Below are positions 34,196 through 46,900 of a DNA stretch of 64,000 nucleotides, piece by piece. The notes under the pieces are model-generated. The model made no database searches, was not told the DNA's origin, and was given only the letters and a program-made list of their open reading frames with translations. Source of the stretch: Oidiodendron maius Zn (taxonomy: Eukaryota > Ascomycota > Leotiomycetes > Myxotrichaceae); the NCBI GenBank assembly GCA_000827325.1, contig KN832870.1, positions 3,472,001 through 3,536,000 of the forward strand, given 5' to 3'. The first letter of the stretch is position 1. Each line of letters begins with the position of its first letter. Made by a program: the position numbers and the translations under genes.

Positions 34196-37100
34196 CTATC
34201 TCTCAAACTCCACCACCTTCTGAGTAAGCGCGCTAACACTCCTATCTTTCTTAGGCTCAGCCTCCAAACCAGTGCCAGCTGGACTGACTGGAGTCACTGG
34301 CAGTGCCTTACCATCTGTGGCTCTGATACTCCCTGCCTCCGCGTCCGCACCCTCCAACAGGTCTCTATCCTCGCTCCTCACGCTCCTACGTTCAGCATCA
34401 TATCCTCCAGCTGATCGAGGATCGTAACCATCCTCATCTTCCTCGTCTTCCTCAGGGCGGTGCAAGGCATTCTTCTCCATTTCCTTCTGTGCTTCCTCCA
34501 TTCGTCGTCGGACCTCGGCCGCCACGCGCATGCCGTCGGTGACGATGTTGTCAAGCACACCGCGGAGACCCTTACCTGGAGGCAAAAGCCCCACTGATCC
34601 GGTACCGCCTGCTCCTCCCATAACAGCAGAGACCGGGCTTCGATTAAAGCTTAGGCTAGAGAAGGTCGTAAGAGGCGAGGGGGATATCACAGGGGTAGAT
34701 TGTTCAAGGATTCGGAATGAGAGTGGGAATGAGGACTCGAAAAATTGCTCAAGCAATTCGTCAGCAAGAACGACCATGCGGAAAGTGGGAAGTGTAATGT
34801 GGAGTGGTTTCGAGGGATCTAGGGCGGCATTTGCGGCTTCGGATTGCGCCTTTGAGACTTTTCTATGCTGCTCTTCGGGGTCCAATTCCGAAATGGCAGA
34901 CGGTACTGAATCAAGGCCGGTGGGCTTCTTGCCTCTTGGTGCTACATCATCCCTTGGTGAATTAAGTTCAAGGAGATCCTCTGCATCATCACCGCCGTTG
35001 CCTGTACCTTGGGCTTCGTCCTGGTTTTGTGGGTGATCAGGGTCGGCGTATTCAAAACATCTGCGGATGAATGCACTGATACTGCTGAGGAATCGCTCGT
35101 TTGTGGTTGCTTGTAATGGGTCAAGCTGGTCAATATTTCCATGGTTTTGCTCACTCACAGCAGTCATCGGTGTCGCTGGGAGACCTAATGTTCCCTCCAA
35201 TCCTCGGCGGGATAGGAAGAGAAGTGCTTCTGATATTCGGAGTATCCCTTCACGGTCGACTTTTCCATCGCCGTCATCGTCGTATAGCTCGAAGAAATAT
35301 GTGATACTGCCCATAATATCCCCCTTCCCCTTGATATGGGCTAACCCGGTGACAACGTTTTGTAATGTCAAAGCTGAATTCATGTCCACATCCCAGCGTC
35401 GGAATAGTCGTTGCATAAACTCATGATCAGCTGGTTCGGGACCACTACCCCAAGGTGAGAGTGCCTCCCTCCGACGAATACTGTTGCCAAAATATGAATG
35501 CTTCTCTCTATCTGATAGATATTCTTTCTCTGGAGACGTCGGAGAATCCGTGATAGCCCATTTCGTCATGCTTGCAAGGAATTCCCGGAATCCATCGTAG
35601 TCCATCAAAGATGGACTAGGCCCCAATCCAACACGGCCTTTCTCGATGATTTGATTGTTGGACAGGCCATTGATGACCTCCGCTGCTTGAGATCTGCTCG
35701 CCTTAGCGAGCCTCTCAGTCTCTTCTTGTAATATTTGACTCCTCTGTTGGCGCTCATATAGTATCCCATAGAATCTATCATACAACGCACCCAGTTCATC
35801 AACGCTCAATCGTTTGCTGTCTGGGCCGAGGTTTCGTATCGAAGTGCGCTTTGCGAAGCTTTCTATATTGTTTAAGACGCCATCTTTATACTTCAGTCGT
35901 TGTTCTGAAATTGTGCTCTGTGTTATGCCGGAGAATTCTTTGAATGCGACGACCATGAGTTCCTGGAAACGAGTGACTGCTCTGAGCTTTGGGTTTTCTG
36001 ATTTCGGATGTGCGGACTCGTCCAATTTTGAGAAGTACGACTTCAATACGGAGATGAAGGCGCCATCATCAGTTGCATCCAGAAGCTCCTCGCCATTTAT
36101 ACGTAAAATAGCTAGACCGACTTGGAACAGGACCTTTGGACCTTCAAGGAAGAAGACATCCAAGACGCGGAAAGCGAAGACTAGAGGCATTGAGTTGATA
36201 TAGAGCGACAGAAACCATGGCAGAGAGACAACCGAAAGTTGTACATCGGACTTGACCAGATGCTCCCAAAGTATTGGCATTGTCTTCTCAACGAGAGACT
36301 CGAAGACTCTCTGATCGAGCAGAGTCCCATACATAGTGGTGGAGTAGTATCCTGGAAGAAGCCTATCGCAGAGCGCAGACAGGAGGAAAAAAGCTTGAGA
36401 TTCCGACATATATATGAGCAGTGCTGCAACCACAATATTCATAGCCTGGCAATATCCGACCTCCTCATCGATCCATGAATAGGCCGTAAGCACCCTCCTG
36501 AGTCGGCCAATTCCCTCTGGGCTCTGGAAACCAGGGTATTCTGGGAGGCTTCTGTTCAGATCCTTCTCAATCTCATCAATAGCAAGAGAATCACGGCCGT
36601 CGAACTTAGCTAAAGTGTCTTGGTAGAGAGTCGGACGCTCAAGTCGGAGAAATAAAGATCCAGATGTGAGTTCCCATACTTCCCCGCGAAGTCGGTTTGG
36701 TAATCCAACTCGTATCAGTTTGTGGAAGGTTGGTTGGCGTATCAGTGTGACGTTCCGTCCGTTATCCCGCAGATATTCTGCCCACAGCCTCATCTTACTC
36801 CTGTCCCGAAGCTTCCTAGCATCGCCAGGATACTTAAAGAGCATGCCCAGCCCAGCATCAGGAGGATCTGACTTCTTGCCGTCACTTGAAAGGAGATGCT
36901 CCGAGTAGCATTCTGACACCACTCTCTTCAGCTTGCCGACCTCTCCCACGCCGGACTTGAGGCCTTTCTTCAGGCCATCGCAGAATCGCTCGCAAGCTTG
37001 TCGGGTCCCGGCGAGCTGTATAGTGATCTTCTGCTGCAATATGGGTGTCTTCGAGTCTTGGGCGGGTGGGTTGCTAATCCCATTCCATGTCGTGATACTC

Positions 37101-37603
37101 AGGGCAAACTAGCTAACATGTCAGCACTTAGGAAAGATAACGGTGAAGAGCTCCGTCACCTGGTAGTTCTGGCTATGCAGCCGCTCTACTCGTCTGACAG
37201 CACACAGAGGAAGAGTAAACCCATTGCCACCAGGCCCAGCACCATGTGTCTGTCCCGTGAACAATGATGATGTGCCGGTGCTGGCCGACTGCAGGAAGCT
37301 CGTGGGCTGTGTGGAGAAGCAGAGGTAAGCCTCGCTGAGATGCAGCTTTCCAACATAATGGTATCCTCTCGCCCGATCTCTCTCCTTCTCTCCCTGGGTT
37401 ACATTCGGGGTATATGCAACAGGTGGGGAGATGGTCAGCTCTGCAGTAATCTCCTGTAGAGGGTTCTGGGTATCTGGCAGTCGAAACTGGTGCCGGAAGA
37501 GTGTGGATTTGGCAGGATTGCGATCTGACGATGAGATGTTGAGGGCTTGCGTAGGGTCAATGAGTGATTGGGCCTTCTGCACAAGGTTTGAGAGGTTGAA
37601 CAT
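34196..37603 (-). CDS. Rab GTPase-activating protein with GRAM, TBC and EF-hand domains (Gyp2/Mdr1 type)
   Basis: Exons are 37603..37160 and 37108..34196, giving 1118 aa. The 51-nt intron falls inside the GRAM/PH-like region (SQNYQ|FALSITTWNG). The TBC domain (about residues 280-490) carries both catalytic fingers: Arg334 in IEKDLNR and Gln369 in GYCQAMN. A later EF-hand loop DDDGDGKVDREG (in TYFFELYDDDGDGKVDREGI) is intact. A disordered C-terminal region rich in Glu, Asp and Arg ends ALTQKVVEFER. Yeast Gyp2/Mdr1 acts on Ypt6 and related Rabs; the GRAM domain targets membranes. The exact Rab here is unknown. Length and domain order fit the family. Confidence 0.92.
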
Positions 37604-38400
37604 TGCTCATGATTCTGCTGCGTTGCTCGCAGTCCGGGTCGTCTTACAATCACGTCGAAGGGGCAGTCGAGCACCAGAAGCTTTCGACATCATCCCGCCT
37701 CGCTCTTTCTCGCTTACCCCCCCTGCCGGTTAGCGCGCTTCCATTAATAACGCAGCCCCTTATCGGATTCGGGAAGGCTCCTTCATGCAAGAGAGACATA
37801 CTGTTATGTTCAAGGAGATCTTGCGTATGTTGGACCGGGCAGGTTTATGTTCTGCTGTGCCATTTTTTACGCCGAAATCTTGGCCGCTCTGGAGAGTCAA
37901 CCACTACACGAAGAGCGAGACATGCTCTACAATGTGTTCTATTTCTTGCTACTGGTGATTAATAGGATTGCGGATGGATCAGGGCATTTACAATAGGAGT
38001 GTTTGGTGGAAGCTGCGCCTCTCTCTTCCCGTATCAGGAACCCCTCTGGATCATACCATACATGCAATATCGTTTGTTTAAAATGAGACTGCCATTCAGC
38101 TGATCTGCCGAGCTCTACCTTGCAGTGCATTGTCACCTGCAACCTTTGTACATTGTCTCCCCCATTCTGTATGATTGCGCCAGGAGTACAAATAAAAGTA
38201 ATGGGTTGTGTCTTATCCAAACTCGGAACTTGAAATCCCTTTCCTCTCCTTTGTAGGTCTCGTTGTTTGGTATGTCCAATGTTCCCAGCTCCATATTAAG
38301 AAGCCTGCGAAATTCAATGGTTGGATAGGCTCACCCCTATTCACTCTGTTATGGCTCCTATAAAACCCTAGGCGCCTAGTTCTCAAACTTAGAGGAGCTA
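37604..38400. other. Intergenic between tandem minus-strand genes
   Basis: About 800 bp. Promoter of the RabGAP gene and 3' region of the next gene; nothing further recognised. Confidence 0.55.
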
Positions 38401-40725
38401 TCAAATGAACGCCTCCTCACTGTCACCCTCGCTGCATCCTATGATTCTACTTCGCCGACTGCTCAGCATGGAGCCGACAAGCCGGATATTCCTACAAGCA
38501 ATGCTTGGCCCCATCAATCCTGCCCCCTCAATACTGCATACACCTTCAATTTCGCCCTCACCTTGAGGATCTTCGTTCTCTCCCTCGCTCTTAATCGTGT
38601 CAATCTCGCTTGTCACCCCAAGCCTACCAGTTTGGATTCCTGTGACTTTATCTGGCATAGTAGGAGATTCTGTCCAGTTGTTATGTCTCTTATTATTTCC
38701 TCTTTCGACCAGCATCATTCTCAAAGATTCATTAGCACGCCGAGTCTGTTGTATGGGCTCGAGTTTCCACAGCCGTTCATAGCTTCGGCTAGCGTTCTTG
38801 GTACCTCTACTTTCGGAGCCCATCTCTGAAGAAGGACGTAGGCCTTGCCGAAGGAAGTTCCGGGCCGAGTTGTGTGGCAGCTGGTCAAACGACTTTGGAG
38901 AGGTATTCTGGTGTCTACTCAACAGAATCATATCCGCCAGTGAGGCAGATCGGAAAACTTTTGCAGCTGAATTAAGTGGCTGTCTTTGAGGTAGAGTTGT
39001 TAGTGTCACCGTCCCGCTGGAGACGAGCTGCGTATGGACTGCTGATGCCTCAACACGCGGTGGAAGTAGAGGTGGAGTGGACCGATTGAATTCAATGTTC
39101 TCTAATAAGGGAGTAGGAGAGCTAGCCTTTTTCGTTGGCTTCAGAACCGGTATGAGATCTGAGTTAAGCATAGCATTATGCTGTAACTCTCCTAGTGGTT
39201 GCTTTGTCATAGAAATCGGCGCTGGGGCAACTTCCCTATCATCATCATTGATCTGGGCATTCTCGCGAATATGCCCACGCTCTACCGATCCAATTTTATT
39301 GGAATAATTGTTTGCGTGAGCCGTAGAGGAAAGATCATACTGGGCTCTGTAATGGATGGCAGAGCTTGTATTAGGTAAACTGCCATGGCTTGTTGTTGGT
39401 TCTGGTGTCGGACTACCGGTAGATCTCGAATAAATACTCTCAGAGTATGACAGGTCTTGAAGTCCATAATCCTGGGAGAATTGATAAATTGGCAGGTGAC
39501 AATGCGTTGGAGGAACTAGCCGTATCGTCCTCTTCTTGTAACTGTCCAAGGATGTTTGAGTATCCGATATACTGCTTGAAGACTGGGTATCGTTGTCGCC
39601 CAAAGCTTCTTGGACCTCTGTGACAAAGTATTCTTTGGCATGAGCCTCAGGGGTTTCGGCTTGCTGCTGAAGGATTTTCACAGGTGCTTTTAAGCTGCGG
39701 CCAAAAACTCTTCTAAACCTGTTTCTGATTCTATTTGCAGCTCTACGAGCTTTTCTACTCAATCTTGATTCCTTCCATGGTGGTATACCTTCGTTTTCAC
39801 TACTCTCACTTGATGAGTGGCCTGACAACACCTGCCTTCGGGGCTTTGCCCAGAACAGGAACGACGGTCTGTCCCTGAGCCTCTGCTGGTTCATCTGATG
39901 AAGGAATCTATCGCGGGCGATTTGCACCTGGAGGTCATTAGCCACACGACATCCTGAAGACGAATTATTCTGCGTAGATCCTAGATGGCTCATCGATTTG
40001 TGTGTTTTCAGGTGCATCTGCCTTGATTCCGTCCCGGGCATTGGAATGCTGGAAATCCCGCTGCTATATTGGTAGCACAGACTTGACGGCTTCTCTGGAT
40101 TTATATTGGTATCGTCCACATCTGGTGATTTGTGTTGCATGAGCATCGACCTGGACTTTCGAAAACCATAGTGTACAGACTCTGAAGATAAAATGTCGTC
40201 TTCTTGAGTAGAGCTTTCGGTAGGTATCACATGGCCCGATGCAAAGACGTCCAGTACTTCACTCGCAGTTGAGCCATTCCCAAAGGATGACAAAGGGCTC
40301 ATAGGGCGATATACTGTTAGTTTATTCTTACTGACAGCTTTCAGCTTAACCGTACCGTATCCTGGCCTTGGCTCCACGAAGATCTGGGTTGAGGGATAGT
40401 TTGTAGTACGTTGCGTCACGAAACGTACACTTTGCCGTCGCTTTAGGGCGTTCATCGCACTTCCAATAGTGCTATTTTGTCCAGACATATGCGGCCCTCC
40501 CTGGCTGTTTGAGGATGATCTCGTTGTTCGAGGATCTAGACCGAAGCTACTTCTTTCCTGTCCCCGAAGAAAAGCTAACGCAGCAGCTGCTTGTGCAGGC
40601 TTCCGCACAGTCTCAGTTGAGACGGATTCGGTTTTGTTGTAGGCAGAAGATGCCGCTATCTGATGGCCGGAGACTGACCTGCGGTAATGATACCGGCAAG
40701 GTACGCTTTCTTCGAGCACGTTCAT
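38401..40725 (-). CDS. Large uncharacterised Ser/Arg-rich protein, 774 aa
   Basis: A single open frame. ATG 40725 (MNVLEESVPCRYHYRRSVSG) is preferred; the frame stays open 77 codons upstream but starts there with a non-ATG codon. I do not recognise a domain. Conserved-looking islands are ETVRKPAQAAAALAFLRGQE and AMNALKRRQSVRFVTQR near the N-terminus. A basic patch sits mid-protein (SRLSRKARRAANRIRNRFRR), and FRSASLADMILLSRHQ and YERLWKLEPIQQ lie near the C-terminus. RRQSVRF and SRSML look like kinase sites (inference). No signal peptide or membrane segment. Its mostly disordered, basic nature suggests a scaffold or a nuclear/cortical regulator, but no function can be assigned. Confidence 0.72.
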   Translation of the reverse strand: MNVLEESVPCRYHYRRSVSGHQIAASSAYNKTESVSTETVRKPAQAAAALAFLRGQERSSFGLDPRTTRSSSNSQGGPHMSGQNSTIGSAMNALKRRQSVRFVTQRTTNYPSTQIFVEPRPGYGTVKLKAVSKNKLTVYRPMSPLSSFGNGSTASEVLDVFASGHVIPTESSTQEDDILSSESVHYGFRKSRSMLMQHKSPDVDDTNINPEKPSSLCYQYSSGISSIPMPGTESRQMHLKTHKSMSHLGSTQNNSSSGCRVANDLQVQIARDRFLHQMNQQRLRDRPSFLFWAKPRRQVLSGHSSSESSENEGIPPWKESRLSRKARRAANRIRNRFRRVFGRSLKAPVKILQQQAETPEAHAKEYFVTEVQEALGDNDTQSSSSISDTQTSLDSYKKRTIRLVPPTHCHLPIYQFSQDYGLQDLSYSESIYSRSTGSPTPEPTTSHGSLPNTSSAIHYRAQYDLSSTAHANNYSNKIGSVERGHIRENAQINDDDREVAPAPISMTKQPLGELQHNAMLNSDLIPVLKPTKKASSPTPLLENIEFNRSTPPLLPPRVEASAVHTQLVSSGTVTLTTLPQRQPLNSAAKVFRSASLADMILLSRHQNTSPKSFDQLPHNSARNFLRQGLRPSSEMGSESRGTKNASRSYERLWKLEPIQQTRRANESLRMMLVERGNNKRHNNWTESPTMPDKVTGIQTGRLGVTSEIDTIKSEGENEDPQGEGEIEGVCSIEGAGLMGPSIACRNIRLVGSMLSSRRSRIIGCSEGDSEEAFI

Positions 40726-41292
40726 GGCGCGGCGACAGACTCTAGTATAAGGGGGTGGTGCATCTGCCACTGCAAAAGGGATGTGGCACTCCAAGCGTGT
40801 AGTGGATGCCGCGAATATTTCACATAAGGAAACCTTTGCGATGTTAGGGAAATGGTGGACAGGCTGATATATACCTATGCAAGGTCTAATGATGTAAACA
40901 GACATAAGAGTTAAACTATCTTGAACAGAGGAAAGTGCGGTGGACTCTACCCACAAACTGCGAATTCGAGCCGACTCCAGTGACGAAAAGTACAGCTAAT
41001 ATCAAGAGCAAGGATTGTAATGGAACATGCTTCCTCACAGATGGTATAATCACAAAACACAACTATAGATATGCCTCGAGTCTTGGTCTATGCGACATGA
41101 CAATAGAAGTACTGTACTTGGAGAGTCGGAGACTGCAAAGAAACCTTATAATCAAAAATGCATACAATGAGACCCCACCGTCCAGCTCCAGTCCAAAACC
41201 ATGCTCAAACAATAAGAAAGGTATGTGAGATGATGTCCTCCATTCAAGCCGCAGGTAATATCCCAAAAGTGAGCCGATATTATATGAGACAT
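40726..41292. other. Intergenic between tandem minus-strand genes
   Basis: About 570 bp, AT-rich toward the protease 3' end. The non-ATG upstream extension of the 774-aa gene covers the first 230 bp. Nothing else recognised. Confidence 0.5.
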
Positions 41293-43044
41293 TTAGTATT
41301 GGAGCTCCTCAAAGAACTCTTGGATCTCTTCCTGAATCTTCTTCGAGAATTTCTTAGTCTTAGACAACGCCTTCTTGCCGTCCTTGACAATCTCTCCGGA
41401 GAAGATGTTAAAATCATTCTCGATAGCCTCCTCCAACTGATCAATAGTGGTTGGCATCTTCTCGGTCTTAGCGTCATTCTTCACGGTATATCCGCCAGCC
41501 TTGATAATGGAAGAGTAGTTAGAAGATCCACCACCGTTCCATGCCAGGATGTTCTTGGTGTCTGCCGGGACGTCGGTCAGAGCACCGACGGTGGCAATGC
41601 TTAGAATGTTCTCCTTCATCTTCTTAGGGGTGATACCAGCGACAGCATAAGCTGAGTCGGCGGAAGGCTGGAGGGAGAGATAGTAGGCCAAAAGACCGGC
41701 TATGTGAGGTGATGCCATTGACGTGCCAGAGATGGTGTTAACAGCATACTTGCTGCCAATCCAAGTGGAGATGATGCTCAAGCCAGGAGCAAAAATGTCA
41801 TTGCACTTCCCATAGTTGGAGAAGTAGGCACGCGAGTCATCGAGAGCAGAAGCACCCACAGTGATAGCGTTCTCAGCAGCGGCTGGAGAGTAGTTGCAAG
41901 AATCGGCGTTGTCATTACCAGCGGCAACAGCGAAATGGATGCCAGCGGCAACAGCGCCGTTGACAGCACGATCAAGAGCTGGAGACTTCCCTCCGCCGAG
42001 GGACATGTTTGCAGCAGAGCCTTTGAAGCCCTTCTTGCCCTTCTTGACCTTCTGGGTGTGGGCGTCGGCAGCCCACTCGACGCCCTTCACGACGTCTTGC
42101 ATGGAGCCTGAGCCGTTAGATCTGAGCACCTTGACAGCGTAGACGTTGGCCTTCTTGGCAACGCCATATTTCTTGCCAGCAATGGTTCCAGAGCAATGAG
42201 TCCCGTGTCCATTGCCATCCTCATCCTCATCTCCTTCAGGGATGGTCTTGCCCCAGTGTGCTCGACCTTCGAAATCGACATGGTCGACATAGGTTCCGGT
42301 GTCGATAACGTAGACGTCTATGCCTTCGCCTGCGTCGGCAGCATATAGATACTTGTTGAAATCACTAAAGGTCAAGCTGTCTCGGTGGGAAATACGGGCA
42401 AGACCCCAGGGAGCATTCTTTTCCACCTCTCCGGTATCCTCCATTGCATGAACAACAGAGTCTCTCTCAACGAACTCAACCTAAGGAGGGAGGAGTCAGC
42501 CACGTGCTCAATACAAGTCGTACAGAATGGCAGAAATGCATCACGTGTATAGCATCGATAAGCTAATAGCCTGCATTGGAGGCAGAGCAAGATATTGGAT
42601 CCCCATGGGTGCTTGGTAGGAATGGATTTCTGGAAACAAACAAGATAGAGAGTGGGAATTACGTACATCAGGATGTCTGCGGACCTGCTCAATGACCGAG
42701 TCATCGAAATGGCCCGAGTAACCGAGGAAGTCGCCTGCGATGTTGTAGGTATGCTTGAGCCCTTGGAAGATGTCATCGGCAATCATGGGGAACTGGCTAC
42801 GCTTCCGCAGCTCGGTCCGGACATTCTGGCTCTCGAGGTGGATGTTCTGCACCCAGCCGTGATGGTCGTCGGCTACAGCCGGGGTGACGTGCTTTTTGAA
42901 CACGACGATGTATGAGTCCGGCACGACCTCTGCGTTGGAGGACGAGAGGAGAGGAGCAACACCTTCATGGATGGTCCCGGTGCTGAAGGCTGGAGCCGCT
43001 GATACCAGCAGCGGCAGGAGGGAGAGGCCGATGAAGGTACGCAT
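41293..43044 (-). CDS. Subtilisin-like serine protease, cerevisin/vacuolar type
   Basis: Exons are 43044..42667 and 42480..41293 with a 186-nt intron (GTACGT...CCTTAG) between RRHPD and VEFVERDSVVHA, giving 521 aa. A signal peptide (MRTFIGLSLLPLLVSAAPA) is followed by an I9 propeptide inhibitor (DSYIVVFKKHVT). The S8 catalytic domain has Asp186 (VYVIDTG), His221 (GHGTHCSG) and Ser380 (SGTSMASPH), with the oxyanion Asn in AAGNDN. The sequence around WGLARISHRDSL and NMSLGGGKSPALD is typical of Prb1/PepC/Alp2-type vacuolar proteases. A C-terminal extension of about 70 residues, rich in Lys and Glu (KKFSKKIQEEIQEFFEELQY), follows the catalytic domain, as in vacuolar rather than secreted members. 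Likely role: vacuolar protein turnover and autophagic-body breakdown. Confidence 0.94.
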
Positions 43045-43967
43045 AATGGATGACCGTTGGATGCGAGATCGGGGAGGGAGGATCCGGGTGGGATAAGCCG
43101 GCAGTCTGCCTGCGACGCCTCGTAGAAGACAGGAGAGAGTAGGGGTTGAATGAGAGGAGGACAGAGATGGCGAAACTGAGGTTGAAGATGGAGGACGGAT
43201 GAGGTAAACAGAGCGATGAAGCCGTCGTCTTCGGGGGATGGATGGAGATAAAGAGGACAATGGACGATGGCGGAGGCGGGCGAATTGGTGAGTGAATGAC
43301 TGATGGCTGAGAGCTCCGCCAGCCGCGCACTACTCCGCAATGGGTCCTAGACCGTCGCTCGGCAACGAGATGCAGGCCATGATTGGAGGATAAGCTAAAT
43401 CTCTAACCTCATTTGTCGTGGCTGCCCAGGCTCCGGTCTGTTATCTCCAGCTGACTGTCGTCACTTGGGGCGGAGCGCACGTGAGCAGTGCGTTACCATG
43501 TTCCACTGGAGGTTTCATTGCCGGATGCAGTAAAGCGCCAATGGAACCAGAAGAGGCACGTGAACCAGTGTTTGATTACTCAGCAGCTCCCACCACAAAC
43601 TGTTGACAAGGCAAGATGGTCCATCTTGTTCTTTGCCTGAGGCACCAGTCTAAAACTGGACCCTCATTTGAACCAATGAAAAGTGCTTGAGACAAAGCTC
43701 ACAGCCTCATTCACCGTCAGCTATCATACCATCAACCATCGTGAATGCTGGGAGCGACAAGATAAATGTACCTGCAGATGAGATAAATCTCGCCTTATAC
43801 ACTCTCCCTTCCGTTGCGGACACTCTCCCTCTCCATCTGCCGCCATTCAATGCCGGCCAGGCTTGGTGGTTGCCTGGAGCTCCCTCAGCCGTGAGTGAAG
43901 GGTTATATCTAATGAAGGACGGCCGGAAGACCTAATTCAACCCCGACACTGGGGAGGTGTGGAAGAT
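43045..43967. other. Divergent promoter between vacuolar protease and BEACH gene
   Basis: About 920 bp separating two divergent starts. CACGTG words lie near 43484 and 43559. The short frames here lack family features. Confidence 0.55.
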
Positions 43968-46900
43968 ATGTCGACACCGGTGCGATCACGCCAGCATCGC
44001 TCGTCCACTGTTCAATCCGTTTCCCTACAAGGCACAGTAGCCACTGCAGAGCTCCAGCTCCTGCTGGACAACCTTTCCGCCACTCTCCAGACGCCTTCAG
44101 AGGACGCGTACCCTAACCTCCCCAAACTCATAACCCAAGCTCAGGCTGTACGGCAACATCTGATAGCAACCCCCGAGACTATCAGAGCGAAAGATGACTT
44201 CCGCCACCTCCAGGGCTTCCAGGTCGTCCTAGAAACGCTCCGAGCTTTCTCTGGCTTCTACCACCCCACGAAGCGGAGTCAAGGGGACAAGGCAAGGTTC
44301 TTTGAGCTTTTGGAGATCATACTGGGGGTGTTGTCGGAAGCTTTCCGTGAGCACTATGGGAACCAGAGATATTTCAAGCGACGTGTTGAGGGGGGCGGAT
44401 GGTCTGCTCTGGAACAGACCGTCGCTAGCATTGGCGTGGGAGGCAGCGAGTCCGATATATGGGGAGAAGCACAACTCTTTGGCCGGCTCCTTGTATTTGC
44501 CATGGACGATAAAAGACTACAGCTCTTGTGCCAAAACCTAGCTGAACTTCACCCTTCCATGTTGCAAGAGCGGAAAGAGGCACGGCAGGTAGCTAAGAAC
44601 ACAAGCTCGAAGGACGACGCCCCACAGTCTTCTGGTGCTGGAGGATTTGCACTTGTAGCGGAGAGGCCAAATCTGGAAACTGACAAAGATGCCCTTACTT
44701 TTGTGAGAGCCAGGGTACAGGAAATTCTGGGAGAGAGCGCCCTCCTGTCAAACCCTGATGCAATACCAGTAATTATTGACTTCTGGAGGACCATTCCTAG
44801 AGCTGCAAAGATGCCAGTAAATCCTGCAGCGCTGGTTGTTATCTCGACGTTATCAAAGATAGCGTCCGTCTCAAAGCATAACCTCTTGGCTCTACATTCA
44901 ACTGGCATTTTGTCAACCCTCCTCCCACTTGCATTTGATTCAGACACTCCTCTCAACACCACTGAGAGTAAATGTGTCGAATCTCTTTGTCACTCTCTCA
45001 TTTCCCTTGGCGTCTGCAGTCTAGGCGATGCCAAGTATCTTGTTTCCCGTCAGTCTCCCAATACATCTGAATTTCTCCTTCAGTCCATGAAGGAATCACA
45101 GTCGCCTGCATACATTCAGTTCGACCTCTCTTTACATGGATTTGCATCGCTTGAACTACCAACTCTAGGGCGCTCATTCCCGCCGCATTCCACACAGGCA
45201 GGTTACACCTTTACGGCGTGGATCTACATAGATCAATTCGACCCGAACTCTCATACCACTATCTTTGGCGCCTTTGACACCACGCAAACTTGTTTCGTTC
45301 TCGCATATCTCGAACGAGATACACATAACTTCATTCTCCAGACTTCAGTAACATCTACACGGCCAAGTGTCAGGTTCAAATCGACAATATTTCAGGAGGG
45401 CAAGTGGTATCATATTGCGATTGTTCACCGGCGTCCCAGAACAATGTCATCAAGCAAAGCACTGCTCTACGTCGATGGCGAGTTTGTAGAGCAAGTAAAG
45501 AGCCAATATCCTGCGCCTCCGCCCACTTCCAGCTCTAGCACCGAAAGCTTTACATCTTTCGCCTCGTCTACAACCAAATCCGTTCCTGTTCAAGCTTTCC
45601 TCGGAACGCCACAAGATCTTTCGACTCGGCTTGGCCGGGGTGTAGTATTTTCTCGCTGGTCGCTAGCTTCAGCACACCTTTTCGAAGATTGTCTCAGCGA
45701 TGATCTGATTTCCGTCTATTACCGATTAGGCCCTCGTTATAACGGGAACTTCCAAGATTGCCTTGGCTCCTTTCAAACCTATGAAGCTTCAGCAGCGTTG
45801 GGCATGCGGAACGAGTTGATGCACCCCGGGAAAGGTGAGAGCTCAGACATCATAACTGCTATCCGCGAGAAAGCAAGCACTCTTGTTCCAGAAAGTCGTA
45901 TCCTGTTAAGCGTACTACCAAGCGCCATCTTGGGGGAAGATGGTCGCGTCAAATCCAATGAGTCGCAACTAGTTCGAGGCTTGAACAGAGCCGCCTCTAA
46001 CAATTTATACCAATCGACTCACAATAATGGTTCTTCGTTAGCCATTAATGCTGCAGTGCCTTCTGTGAATGAAGCTTTGGTTCGAGCACAAGGCACTGCA
46101 GTACTGACCGGGGAACCGGTTATTATTATTCCACAGGCCCTTGACGACACTCTGTGGCGCCTGGCTGGCTTTGGCGGTATTGCTTTGAAAATGGTTGAGG
46201 ACGCAGCTACCACTGAAGCCATTGTGCAAGCTGTCGAAATCCTATTCGAGAGTATTAAAGGTAGCTGGCGCAATAGCGAGGCCATGGAGAGAGAAAACGG
46301 CTATGCCATACTAGGTGCTTTACTGCGAGGCAAAATCGGAGCTGGAGTCGTTGTTACATCCAAAAATAGCACCACTGATGCTCCTAGCTTAAGTAACAAC
46401 GAAAGAGATAAGCTTGGATTTCAACTACTCAGTCTGGTTCTAGACTTTCTTGGATACAATCACGAGAGACCAGAAGATTCCTTCATTATAAACCCACTAG
46501 CATACAGGATCCTGCTAGTCGACTTCGACATGTGGAGAAAGACTTCACCGGTCACACAAAAGCTGTACTACAAGCAGTTTATTACCTTCGGTGTGCAGAG
46601 CAAATTTCACCAGTTCAATTCCAGGAGATTACTTCGAATGCGTAAGCAATACATAATATTACTTTTCTTCCACTAACACGAATCAGGCATTGTCAAAAGG
46701 CTTCTTGATGCCCTCAAGGCTGAAAGTTTTTCCCTTGACGTCTTCCCATCTTTCATGGAAGCCCTTGAGATTCTCGTGAAATGCAACATGACCACGGAAG
46801 TATATCGGTCGCTTGCCCTCTTTATTACGTACGCCTACCACCAGCCAACAGCATCAAACTCAAATTCTCGATCTCCCAAAGTGCAGAGTGGAAGTGGATC

